In this document: positions 15,953 through 23,439 of the stretch, in pieces | Position numbering within the stretch: the first letter of the stretch is position 1 | Layout: every line of letters begins with the position of its first letter | NCBI GenBank assembly: GCA_013151865.1 | Contig: JAADHN010000001.1 | Coordinates: forward strand, 1-33,015 | Length of the DNA: 33,015 bases | Reading direction: 5' to 3' | DNA from: Kiritimatiellota bacterium | GTDB lineage: Bacteria; Verrucomicrobiota; Lentisphaeria; Oligosphaerales; JAADHN01 | Made by a program: the position numbers and the translations under genes | Notes under the pieces: generated by a model | Seen by the model: only the letters and a program-made list of their open reading frames with translations | Database searches by the model: none | What the model was told of the DNA's origin: nothing

Positions 15953-16624
15953 ATGAACGGAACGCTTTTCCGCCGTGCGGCTGCGCGGCAGATCGGTATC
16001 GCCGCGGGCCTGCTTTCGCTGCTGGCTCGGGCGGCCCCGGCCGCCGCAACCGCTTCCTCCAACAAATCCTGGGACGTGGTCGTTCTGATCGTGGGGCTCC
16101 TCTTTCTCAAGCTGGGACTTGTATCGCTTTTAGCCCTGTATGCCGTGCTGCGACCCCAGACTCTGCGCGCGTCGCGTGCGCGTCTGTGTGCCTCGCCCCG
16201 CAAGACCTTCATCACGGGAATCCTGGCCTTCTTGGCATTGGCTTTGTTGGCGGGCCTTCTCCGGGTGCTGCCGGGACCGTTGAAAGGCTTTACCGGTGGG
16301 ACCCTACTGTTGGCAACAGCCTACTGGACGGTCGGCGGCTTGGCTGCCGTGGCCTTGGAGGTCGGCGAGCGACTCCAGGCCAACCTCAACGGACTCGGAG
16401 TCGGGTCCGACGCTGCGGCAGTGATCGCCGGAGGTGCGCTGCTGATGCTGGTCGGATTTCTGGTCGGCTTCGGGCAAGTGGTTGAAATCGTGGCGCTGCT
16501 CCTGGGCCTGGGCGCCGCGATTACCGGTCTCGGAAAAAAACGACAGCGCACAGAGGCAGCCGGAGCATCCGCGACAGCCACCGCGGTACCGCCGCCCGGG
16601 GAAAACCCACAAACCGAGCCCTGA
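15953..16624 (+). CDS. hypothetical polytopic membrane protein
   Basis: 223 aa. A cleavable or anchoring N-terminal hydrophobic segment (IAAGLLSLLARAAPAAA) is followed by about five further hydrophobic helices, among them WDVVVLIVGLLFLKLGLVSL, FITGILAFLALALLAGLL and the Gly/Leu-rich VEIVALLLGLGAAITGLG. A polar, Pro/Ala-rich cytoplasmic tail ends the protein. I know no family for it. GGGAGGA upstream gives a confident start. It follows the sigma/anti-sigma pair after 215 bases on the same strand and may belong to the same operon, perhaps as a third sensing component. Confidence 0.65.
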   Translation: MNGTLFRRAAARQIGIAAGLLSLLARAAPAAATASSNKSWDVVVLIVGLLFLKLGLVSLLALYAVLRPQTLRASRARLCASPRKTFITGILAFLALALLAGLLRVLPGPLKGFTGGTLLLATAYWTVGGLAAVALEVGERLQANLNGLGVGSDAAAVIAGGALLMLVGFLVGFGQVVEIVALLLGLGAAITGLGKKRQRTEAAGASATATAVPPPGENPQTEP

Positions 16625-16646
16625 TCGCTCCGCACACAACGGCAAC

Positions 16647-16686
16647 AAAGGCCGGCGCGGACGGCAAAGCGTTCGCGCCGGCCTTT
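16647..16686. terminator. hairpin between convergent genes, probable bidirectional terminator
   Basis: A perfect 13-bp stem, AAAGGCCGGCGCG (16647-16659) with CGCGCCGGCCTTT (16674-16686) and a 14-base loop, lies between the stop of the plus-strand membrane protein and the end of the minus-strand gene at 16709. The flanking AAA/TTT gives a short U-run in either direction. Confidence 0.75.
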
Positions 16687-16708
16687 CAATTCTCCGCAGT
16701 GGCCGTAT

Positions 16709-17050
16709 TCAAGAGGCAGCGGGCGCGACTTTTCCCCCGTACTCGGCGCTTCCGAACCCGAGGATCGGATAAAACACGAACGGCAGGAGAATCAAACCGA
16801 TAGTGAAGCCGACCCCTTTGCCGAAATTCACCGAAACGCCATGTAAGACAATGATCCAGACCACGATGTTCACCAGTGGCACAAGCAGCAGGAAAAACCA
16901 CCAGCCGGGTTTCCCGGCGATCTTGACCAGCAGGTATGCGTTGTAGAAGGGGATCAGACACCCCCACCCCGGCTTTCCCCCCTTGACATACATCTTCCAC
17001 ATGCCCATCACGACGACGATCAGGATCACCAACCCCAGAATCCCTCTCAC
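16709..17050 (-). CDS. DUF5684-like small membrane protein
   Basis: 113 aa with three or four hydrophobic helices: ILGLVILIVVVMGMWKMYV, then the conserved KGGKPGWGCLIPFYNAYLL, then WWFFLLLVPLVNIVVWIIV and a C-terminal VGFTIGLILLPFVFYPILG. The KxGxPGWxxLIPxYNxxLL signature is typical of DUF5684 and signal-peptidase-associated small membrane proteins; the function is unknown. The start is the GTG whose complement is 17048-17050, because AGGAGGT lies five bases upstream; a longer frame lacks a ribosome site and adds polar, unrelated sequence. Confidence 0.8.
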   Translation of the reverse strand: MRGILGLVILIVVVMGMWKMYVKGGKPGWGCLIPFYNAYLLVKIAGKPGWWFFLLLVPLVNIVVWIIVLHGVSVNFGKGVGFTIGLILLPFVFYPILGFGSAEYGGKVAPAAS

Positions 17051-17162
17051 ACTGCACCTCCTTTCGGCTTCAAACGAAGAGCCCGCCCCCCTTTGTGCGC
17101 TCTCGTCCCCTGCCGTCCTTACAGTACCGAACGGGTGTCTGGTTTTCAAGCCCCGCCGCCGC

Positions 17163-17903
17163 TCAGTCGCCGGGGACGCGGTCCATCAGGTACGCCACTT
17201 CCACCTCCTTGGTCAGCGGAATAATCCACGAGGCATACAGTTCCACCACGCGTTCGGGATGGAGTCTGTAACGGAACTCCGGACCGGTGGAGATGTCTCT
17301 TCCATAGGTTTGGGCTTTGAGCCGCACACGCTCCAAGACGCATTGCTCGACGCGGGCGTCCGTGATCGCCGCCATTACCGCCTCGGTGTCGCGGCGGACA
17401 ATCAGGGAGCGAAACCGCTCCGGTTCCGCCCGAAACTTGCTCTCGGCCACGAACTTGCCGTAATGAATCCGCCGGGACAGAGCCTGCAGACAGGCCACGT
17501 CGCAGACCGAACTTGAGCCGTATTGGGCATCGTCGCCCGCAGTGCAGACAAACGGCACGATCTGTTGCTCGTAAACCATCCGGATGCGATCGTTCAGGTT
17601 GATCCTGTTTGGGTGCAACGGATCTTCGTCGTACCGGAGGGCGGGCAGGATCGGCTCGGGCAGGTCGGAAAAAAAGGGATGCTCGTCCGGACTGGTATAG
17701 CGCCGCATCTTCGCGTGGATCGCTTCGGTCTCATGCAGGAGATACCCCACCAGCGAACGCGACCCCACATTCGGAAAAGCACCTTTACGGTAGATGATCT
17801 CATTGTGCCGGAACTGGGCGCGTTCGATGAGGGCGAAGATGATTGTCTCCTCGAGTCGAATCAACACGTTGCGGATGTTGCTGAGCAGGAGCTGTTCGTT
17901 CAT
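17163..17903 (-). CDS. chorismate mutase, eukaryotic (plant/fungal) AroQ type
   Basis: 246 aa. Converts chorismate to prephenate for Phe and Tyr synthesis. The sequence follows yeast Aro7 and plant enzymes along its whole length, not the short bacterial AroQ. R16 in LIRLEE, R145 and K156 in SRRIHYGKFVAESK, and T231/E235 in PLTKEVE match yeast R16, R157, K168, T242 and E246. GDDAQYGSSSVCDVACLQAL is very close to plant enzymes and contains the Gly-Ser that in yeast lines the Tyr/Trp effector site, so allosteric control is plausible. The ATG at 17903 (complement 17901-17903) gives the expected N-terminus; upstream sequence does not look coding. It is divergent from the DUF362 gene, 179 bases away. 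Confidence 0.88.
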   Translation of the reverse strand: MNEQLLLSNIRNVLIRLEETIIFALIERAQFRHNEIIYRKGAFPNVGSRSLVGYLLHETEAIHAKMRRYTSPDEHPFFSDLPEPILPALRYDEDPLHPNRINLNDRIRMVYEQQIVPFVCTAGDDAQYGSSSVCDVACLQALSRRIHYGKFVAESKFRAEPERFRSLIVRRDTEAVMAAITDARVEQCVLERVRLKAQTYGRDISTGPEFRYRLHPERVVELYASWIIPLTKEVEVAYLMDRVPGD

Positions 17904-18082
17904 GGTTTTCTTGCTCTTCTCCCGGCGAATGTCCTTTTCGAGCCTCCCGCCTTCCGAACACGCCCGACACACTTGCAGGCATCCCACGGGACGCGCTTGA
18001 CCGGGACGGCCCGATCGCCCATAGTACCGGGCCGAACTCACCGGCACCCGAGCGCAGAACCAACGAGCCACGGTCGTTCCGC

Positions 18083-19276
18083 ATGATTCCGACCCCGAAC
18101 GCAACACCAGACGGCCCACGCAAGCAAACTGTAGTGTCCGTCGCGCGTTGCGCCAGTTACGCCCCGGAACTCGTCCGCCGAGCCGTGGAATCCGCCATGG
18201 CCCCCTTCGGCGGGCTCGCCGCCTGGCTCGGTCCCGGCCGGACCGTGCTCCTCAAACCGAACCTCGTAAGCCCGCATCCGCCCGAGGACGCCGTCACCAC
18301 CCACCCGGCGGTTGTGGAAGCGGTCGCCCGCCTCTGCCGCGAGTGCGGAGTCCATAACCTTTGGATCGGGGACAGCCCGGCGGGCGTCCATAACGACGCC
18401 GTGCTTTGGGAACGGACCGGGATGCGCAAGGTCGCGTCCCGCACCGGGGCCGAGCTTCGGTCGTTTGCGGTTCGCGATCTGAAGTCCGTCTCCTGCGGCG
18501 CGGAACGGGTGCCGGTACCCGCGTGGTTGGACGAGGTGGATGTAATCGTTTCGCTGCCCAAACTGAAAACTCATGCCTTGACCGGACTCACCTGCGCAAC
18601 CAAGAATGTGTTCGGACTCGTGGTGGGTGAAGCCAAGTCCATGGCCCATGCCCGACACGCGTCCCCTGAATCGATGAGTTCATTCCTGGCAGGGGTATAC
18701 GGCCGCCTACGCCCCCACCTGACCATCGTGGACGCCGTCGTCGCCATGGAAGGCGAAGGGCCCACCAATGGACGACCGCGGGAAGTGGGAGTGATCCTCG
18801 CCGGCAGCGACGCCGCCGCGGTGGACGCGGTGTGCGCCCGAGTCTTGGGAATGCCGCCGGAAGCGGTGCCCATGCTGCGACGGATCCGGGAGTCCGAATT
18901 GGGAGAAACGCGACTTGCGAGAATCGTAACGGTCGGCGATGGCGTCGCACGCCTCGATAAGGTCCGACTCAAGCCCTCGATGGCCCGCTGGTTGCAACGC
19001 ATCCCGGCGCCGGTTTTCAAACTGGCGACCTACCTGCTCGCCGCCCGTCCCCGGATCCGCCGGAAACATTGCATCAAGTGCGGGGCATGTGCCCGGATCT
19101 GCAGCCAACAGGCCATTGAATGGGATGAGAACGCCGAGCGATACCGCGTCCGGAAAGAGCGCTGTATCCTTTGTATGTGCTGCCTCGAAAGTTGCCCGTA
19201 CCGGGCCGTCGAGGTCCGCTCCCCCCTCCTGTGGCTGTCCAGACTCTCCGGTTGGCTACGGGATCGTAGCCGGTAA
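18083..19276 (+). CDS. DUF362 protein with two C-terminal [4Fe-4S] clusters
   Basis: 397 aa. The DUF362 region spans about residues 18-300 (VLLKPNLVSPHPPEDAVTTH, DVIVSLPKLKTH, GLTCATKNVFGLV, MEGEGPTNGRP, AVDAVCARVLG). A dicluster ferredoxin domain follows: C330-x2-C333-x2-C336-x3-C340 and C361-x2-C364-x2-C367-x3-C371-P. Such proteins are presumed redox enzymes or metal-cluster proteins of unsettled function; the proline after the last Cys of cluster one is replaced by Ser. There is no signal peptide. The ribosome site before 18083 is weak. A hairpin terminator lies just downstream. Confidence 0.85.
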   Translation: MIPTPNATPDGPRKQTVVSVARCASYAPELVRRAVESAMAPFGGLAAWLGPGRTVLLKPNLVSPHPPEDAVTTHPAVVEAVARLCRECGVHNLWIGDSPAGVHNDAVLWERTGMRKVASRTGAELRSFAVRDLKSVSCGAERVPVPAWLDEVDVIVSLPKLKTHALTGLTCATKNVFGLVVGEAKSMAHARHASPESMSSFLAGVYGRLRPHLTIVDAVVAMEGEGPTNGRPREVGVILAGSDAAAVDAVCARVLGMPPEAVPMLRRIRESELGETRLARIVTVGDGVARLDKVRLKPSMARWLQRIPAPVFKLATYLLAARPRIRRKHCIKCGACARICSQQAIEWDENAERYRVRKERCILCMCCLESCPYRAVEVRSPLLWLSRLSGWLRDRSR

Positions 19277-19298
19277 ATCGTGCCGCGACCATCTAGAG

Positions 19299-19329
19299 TG
19301 AGGGCGCCCCGCAAAACGGGGCGCCCTCA
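19299..19329. terminator. GC-rich hairpin between convergent genes
   Basis: A perfect 13-bp stem (TGAGGGCGCCCCG at 19299-19311 with CGGGGCGCCCTCA at 19317-19329) and a CAAAA loop lie between the DUF362 stop and the end of the prepilin-like gene. There is no T-tract on either side, so it may stop transcription weakly or protect 3' ends. Confidence 0.65.
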
Positions 19330-19372
19330 ACAGAGTCGCTTCCTCTCGAAAACGTTAAGCCGTCCCAAGGAC

Positions 19373-20011
19373 TTACGGAGCCGGCGCCCGCAAACCGTCA
19401 AACAACGTGGTCCGGCTTTCGAACGCCTGCTGGACCGTCATGCCGCTCAGCCATTTGGCGTGTCCGTCCAGAAACGCCAGGTTCAACCCGTTGTTGTGTG
19501 GAAGGGCCCGAGTTCCGTTCCACCAACTGTGCGAACGCGGACACCCTCCGCACCCGCCCGCGTTGTACTTGATACACGCATACGGCCAGTCGAAAAATGT
19601 GCCCGTTTGAGTGGGCCACTTGAATTCGGCCAAAGCCCGATTCTGCAGATGGCAGAAGCTGTACGCGTAGGAAGTTCCGGTACCGGCCGGCATACTCCAA
19701 ATCCGGTGCTTGCGGCGGGTTGCCGGGCAAACCATAATGTTGTAATCGCCGACATACGACTGTAATTGCACTGGCCAACCTTCGACATACGCCGGTTGAT
19801 TCCGTAACGGCAATACCTCAAAATCCTGAGCATACATCGATAGCCCCAACCCCATCTGTTTGAGGTTCGACAAGCAACTCGCCTGCAAGGCCTTGGCCCG
19901 GGCCTTCTGGAGTGCGGGCAGCAACATGCTCGCCAAGATGGCGATGATGGCAATGACCACCAACAACTCGATCAGAGTGAAATTCCGGCGATTCCCACGT
20001 GCATCCCTCAT
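19373..20011 (-). CDS. prepilin-like exported protein with H-X9-DG tail
   Basis: 212 aa. The type IV/II prepilin N-terminus [20 protein letters not shown] starts at residue 11, with the mature Glu5 at residue 15 and a long amphipathic helix behind it ([20 protein letters not shown]). The residue before the cleavage site is Asn rather than the usual Gly, as often seen in Lentisphaerota-type proteins. The C-terminus contains [16 protein letters not shown], the H-X9-DG motif. There are several cysteines in the middle (CHLQN, GGCGG). It is processed by a prepilin peptidase and probably displayed on or through the envelope; these proteins occur in many copies in PVC genomes and their role is unclear. 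GGAG precedes the ATG, and a strong promoter lies about 130 bases upstream. Confidence 0.9.
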   Translation of the reverse strand: MRDARGNRRNFTLIELLVVIAIIAILASMLLPALQKARAKALQASCLSNLKQMGLGLSMYAQDFEVLPLRNQPAYVEGWPVQLQSYVGDYNIMVCPATRRKHRIWSMPAGTGTSYAYSFCHLQNRALAEFKWPTQTGTFFDWPYACIKYNAGGCGGCPRSHSWWNGTRALPHNNGLNLAFLDGHAKWLSGMTVQQAFESRTTLFDGLRAPAP

Positions 20012-20149
20012 GGCTCCTTCTCCTTCTGCTCATCTTGCGGCAAACCGGGGGCGCTTCGCCGCACGCGTTTTGTTGGGTCGCCGGGATGATTTGGCACACC
20101 GCACTGCCCCGGCCCCCCGTTGACCCGCACGCATCGACCATGCGCAGGT

Positions 20150-20178
20150 ATTTTAGCGGTTCGAACGACGGTTGTCAA
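20150..20178 (-). promoter_or_regulatory. sigma-70 type promoter of the prepilin-like gene
   Basis: On the minus strand: TTGACA (complement at 20173-20178), 17 bases, TAAAAT (complement at 20150-20155). The -35 box is a perfect consensus match, the -10 has one mismatch, and the spacing is ideal. Transcription would start near 20143, leaving a leader of about 130 bases before the ATG at 20011. Confidence 0.75.
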
Positions 20179-20376
20179 GCTCTCGGAACGTCCTGGGCGC
20201 AGTGGGGTCGGTCTTGGGGCCCAAGCGGTCGGGCCCAGACGCGTTATTCTGGACGAGCGGCGTTCCACGGAGGCGGGGGGGGCGCCGACGTGACTGACCC
20301 TTTGCACCTGGACCGCGGAGGGAACCCAGCATCGGCGTGTCGGTCGGTCCGCGACCGCCCTCGAGCCCGCCTGCTT

Positions 20377-20421
20377 CAGAACGTTCTGCCTCTTCCAATA
20401 CAGCCCCGCCCCGGAACGTTC
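20377..20421. promoter_or_regulatory. paired GAACGTTC palindromes, possible operator
   Basis: CAGAACGTTCTG (20377-20388) is a perfect 12-bp palindrome; GGAACGTTCT (20413-20422) repeats its core GAACGTTC. The centres are 35 bases apart. A one-mismatch version, GGAACGTCCT, occurs at 20185-20194. Two symmetric sites upstream of the ketoacyl-synthase operon suggest binding of a dimeric regulator; no regulator gene lies nearby. Confidence 0.45.
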
Positions 20422-20512
20422 TAAGCCGTGAGCGACGGTTTCGACAAACGCCCCCCCCCGTCCCGCCCCGGGATTTCCGCAGCCGGGCCGGACCGAATCG
20501 GACTTGTATCAG

Positions 20513-21739
20513 GTGCATTCTCCTCCTGTCGACATCACGGGAATCGGACTTGTCTGCTGCCTCGGGACAGGGGCCGAGGCTGTCTACGGCGCCATGTGCG
20601 ACGGGGCGTGCGGTTTTCGCACCATCGATCGGTTCCCGAATGGCCTGTACCCACAGCAGCAGGCCGGCCAACTCCCGCCGGAGACCGAGGATCGACTCCG
20701 GGATGCATTCCCGGAAGAAGACATCGCCGGCGCCATGGTCGTCACGGCCGGACGTGAGGCCCTCGAGCAGGCCGGTCTGAACTCCGCGAGGTCCGACCCC
20801 CGGCTCGGACTGGTGCTCGGGACCAATTTCGGGCCGATGGAAACCCTCGAATGGTGTTGGCGCGAACGCGTCGACCTTGGCACGCTCGACACCGAAACGT
20901 TCGCGATCTGGCAAAAGTTCGTCTATCGGATGGCGGAACTTCTCGGATGCGGCGGACCACGCACACAGATTTCCCTTTCCTGCGCGTCGGGCGCCGCCAC
21001 CGCAGCCCTCGCTGCCGATTGGGTGCGCACCGGTGCGGCCGATCGGGTGTTGGCCGTGGGGTACGACGCGCTCACCGAATACTGCTGGTGCGGCCTCACC
21101 AACCTTCGAACGATCACAACCGACACCGTCCGCCCCTTCGATCGACGCAGGAGCGGGACCCTGTTCAGCGAGGGCGCGGCCGCCATGCTGCTCGAGCGGC
21201 GCGCCGCCCGACCCACGGACGGTCGCGCCGCCCTCGCCTGCTTGGCCGGCGCCGCAACCAATAACAACGCGTTCCACATGACCGCGCCGGCCAAGAACGG
21301 CGACGGCTCCCGCCGCGTCATGGCCGCAGCACTCCAGGACGCCGGCTGCGCGCCGGCCTGTGTCCAACACATCTGCGCCCACGCCACCGGCACCGCCGCA
21401 AACGACACGACCGAGGCTGCGGCGCTTCGGGGTTTGTTCGGCGAGCGGCTCGAGCACATGACCGTCGCGGCCCACAAATCTCAATTCGGGCACATGATGG
21501 GCGCGGCGGGCTTGGCCGAGGCGGTTGTCACGGTACAGGTCTTGCGGCACGGCATCGTCCCCCCCACCATTCACTCGGAAGAACCGGATCCGGCCTGCAG
21601 GCTTGACTGCGTCCGTGGAGAGGCCCGAAAGCGTACTGTCCACTGGGCCCTCACCAACTCGGCGGGACTCGGCGGCAACAACGCTGCGCTCCTGCTGCGG
21701 GCCCCGCAGCCACAACGCCCGGAGGGCCCCCGGCAATGA
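20513..21739 (+). CDS. beta-ketoacyl-ACP synthase (KAS I/II type)
   Basis: 408 aa, the normal length for a FabF/FabB-type condensing enzyme, which extends an acyl chain on acyl carrier protein with malonyl-ACP. The Cys-His-His triad is complete: Cys157 in LSCASG, His290 in AHATGT and His327 in KSQFGHMMGAAG; the gatekeeper FSEGAA is also present. No ATG fits the start; GTG at 20513 gives VHSPPVDITGIG, which aligns with the family start, and TTG at 20504 would add three residues. The stop overlaps the next gene (ATGA). It heads an operon with a half-length KS-like protein, a glycosyltransferase and an ACP, so it probably serves a specialised acyl chain rather than housekeeping fatty acid synthesis. 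Confidence 0.88.
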   Translation: MHSPPVDITGIGLVCCLGTGAEAVYGAMCDGACGFRTIDRFPNGLYPQQQAGQLPPETEDRLRDAFPEEDIAGAMVVTAGREALEQAGLNSARSDPRLGLVLGTNFGPMETLEWCWRERVDLGTLDTETFAIWQKFVYRMAELLGCGGPRTQISLSCASGAATAALAADWVRTGAADRVLAVGYDALTEYCWCGLTNLRTITTDTVRPFDRRRSGTLFSEGAAAMLLERRAARPTDGRAALACLAGAATNNNAFHMTAPAKNGDGSRRVMAAALQDAGCAPACVQHICAHATGTAANDTTEAAALRGLFGERLEHMTVAAHKSQFGHMMGAAGLAEAVVTVQVLRHGIVPPTIHSEEPDPACRLDCVRGEARKRTVHWALTNSAGLGGNNAALLLRAPQPQRPEGPRQ

Positions 21740-22461
21740 AGCGACCGAAGATCAAAGTGGCCGGAGTCGGCTGGGTCCTGCCTTGGGACCGCGCGGCCGG
21801 CGACCGCCCGCCTCCGCCCCCGGCGGGATACAAACCCGGTCCGGACGACCTGAAGACGTTCCGCCCGAAAGAGTATCTCAATTCGGTCAAGGGGTATCTG
21901 GATCCGATCGCCGGCTACGCGCTGGCGTCCGCGGCGCTTGCCCTCGGAGACTGGCGCGAAAAGTTGGTCGGAGGGAATGTCCGCGACGACGCCGGCGTGG
22001 CCTCGGTGACGTTCTACGGCGCCCAAACTTCGGCTTTTCGCTTCTACCGGCAGTTCGCGTCCAAAGGACCACGCTGGGCCAGTCCCATGGTTTTCCCCCA
22101 CGGCTACCCCAATACGGCGGGCAATCTCGTAGCCATCGAGTTCGGTTTCGGCGGTCCTCACATGGCCTTCAGCGCCGTCGACGCCGTGGCTACGGCGTTC
22201 CACTTCGCCGCCAAGTGTCTCGCCGCGGGCCACGCTCGACACATGCTCGTCATCGGAGCGGAAGCCGGCCTGCCCGAGGCACTGCCCGACCGGGCCGCCG
22301 TTGCCGGCGGCAGCATTACGGTCTGGTTGACCACCGAGGACGCCGTTCCCCGCAAGGACGCGCTTGATGCGGTCCTCGCGGCAACTCCCAACAGCGACCA
22401 GGGCTCTTCCTCCCCCCCGCAGGGAGCAGTGGACGAAATGCTCGGTTTTCTCCGAAGTTGA
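21736..22461 (+). CDS. half-length ketoacyl-synthase-like protein lacking the active Cys
   Basis: 241 aa, matching only the N-terminal half of a ketoacyl synthase. The stretch GFGGPHMAFSAVDAVATA aligns with the active-site loop, but no Cys stands at the nucleophile position (S-A-V/D instead of T-A-C), and HMLVIGAEAG follows as in KS folds. Stand-alone KS N-terminal domains of this size (Ketoacyl-synt_2 type) occur in aryl-polyene-like clusters, where a KS works with a non-catalytic partner similar to the chain-length factor of type II polyketide synthases. Its start overlaps the KS stop, consistent with forming a heterodimer with it. It could not condense acyl chains alone. The N-terminal region is unusually Pro-rich (DRPPPPPAGY). 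Confidence 0.75.
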   Translation: MKRPKIKVAGVGWVLPWDRAAGDRPPPPPAGYKPGPDDLKTFRPKEYLNSVKGYLDPIAGYALASAALALGDWREKLVGGNVRDDAGVASVTFYGAQTSAFRFYRQFASKGPRWASPMVFPHGYPNTAGNLVAIEFGFGGPHMAFSAVDAVATAFHFAAKCLAAGHARHMLVIGAEAGLPEALPDRAAVAGGSITVWLTTEDAVPRKDALDAVLAATPNSDQGSSSPPQGAVDEMLGFLRS

Positions 22462-22512
22462 ATCGCCCCGGCCATCGAGTCGGGCCTGACCGCGCACAGT
22501 AAAGGAAACTCC

Positions 22513-23436
22513 ATGTCCGAGTCCGTACACGCCTCTCTCGTCATGTTGGCCCACAACGGACACGCCTTCACCCGCACCTGTCTGGAAAGCCTGCTTCGGG
22601 CCGGAGATATGCCCGGCGAGTTCTTCCTGATCGACAACGGCTCAACCGATGCCACGCCCGACTTGATTGCGGAGTTCGCACCCCGGTTCGAGGATGCCGG
22701 AGTCCGATTCGTTACTTGGCGCAACGAGCAAAACAAGGGATGTTCTCAGGCCCGGAACGAGGCGTGGGAACGGGCTGCCGGCCGGTATGTCGTTTTCATG
22801 GACAACGACACCGCCGCCTGCACTCGCAACTGGCTGTCGCTTCTGGCGAAGTCGCTCGACGACGCCCCCGAGGCAGCGTTGGCCGGCCCGAAATTGATTT
22901 ATCCGTTCCGTCCGCACCCGATCCAATGCGCCGGTGTGTCCTTCAACCGGCTGGGACGGGTGGCGTTCCGAGGGCGGGGCCGCCCCCGCCACACACCGCA
23001 ATTCTCGTTTCGCCGGTCCGTGCCCGCTCTCATCAGTGCGTGCTGGATCATGCGGAACGATCTGCGGCACACCATCGGCATGCTGGACCGACTTTTCCAT
23101 CCGGTCCAGTACGAAGATCTTGATCTCTGCCTCCGGGCCCGCCGGGCCGGGTTCGATGTGCTTTACAATCCCACGGTGGAGATGTATCATTTCGAGGGAA
23201 TCACCACCGCCGCTGTGGGCGCGACGGAATATCGGCGGAACATCGCCCGCAACTCGGCTCGGTTCCGCGAGCGCTGGCATGAGGTATTCCCCGTGTTCGA
23301 AGACGACCTCGCGCCGGGCGATTACCGGTGGATCTCGCGCCGGGAACTCGGCCTGCGCCCCGAACTCGATCTGACTTTGTGCGATCCGGCGTCGGATGCG
23401 ACGCCCGAAACCGGTGGAACAAAAAAGGACCCCTGA
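22513..23436 (+). CDS. family 2 glycosyltransferase
   Basis: 307 aa. The GT-A fold of GT2 is evident: SLVMLAHNG at the N-terminus, FLIDNGSTDATPD, NKGCSQARNEAWERA, and the metal/nucleotide motif DND (D97-N98-D99) in VFMDNDT. The acceptor region includes ISACWIMRND and QYEDLDLCLRARRAGF, the ED-x-D-LC-R pattern common to rhamnosyl- and other sugar transferases. There are no membrane helices, so it acts in the cytoplasm or at the inner membrane face. AAAGGA lies before the ATG. It sits between the KS pair and the ACP, four bases ahead of the ACP start, which suggests it glycosylates the acyl product made by this operon. Confidence 0.85.
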   Translation: MSESVHASLVMLAHNGHAFTRTCLESLLRAGDMPGEFFLIDNGSTDATPDLIAEFAPRFEDAGVRFVTWRNEQNKGCSQARNEAWERAAGRYVVFMDNDTAACTRNWLSLLAKSLDDAPEAALAGPKLIYPFRPHPIQCAGVSFNRLGRVAFRGRGRPRHTPQFSFRRSVPALISACWIMRNDLRHTIGMLDRLFHPVQYEDLDLCLRARRAGFDVLYNPTVEMYHFEGITTAAVGATEYRRNIARNSARFRERWHEVFPVFEDDLAPGDYRWISRRELGLRPELDLTLCDPASDATPETGGTKKDP

Positions 23437-23439
23437 CCC

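Larger units (their letters stand above)
20012..20503. other. regulatory region between the prepilin-like gene and the KS operon
   Basis: About 490 bases separate divergent genes. It holds the prepilin promoter (20150-20178, minus strand), a palindrome pair near 20377-20421, a one-mismatch variant of the same motif at 20185-20194, and a run of nine C at 20451-20459 just before the non-ATG start of the KS gene. No supported gene lies within it. Confidence 0.6.
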
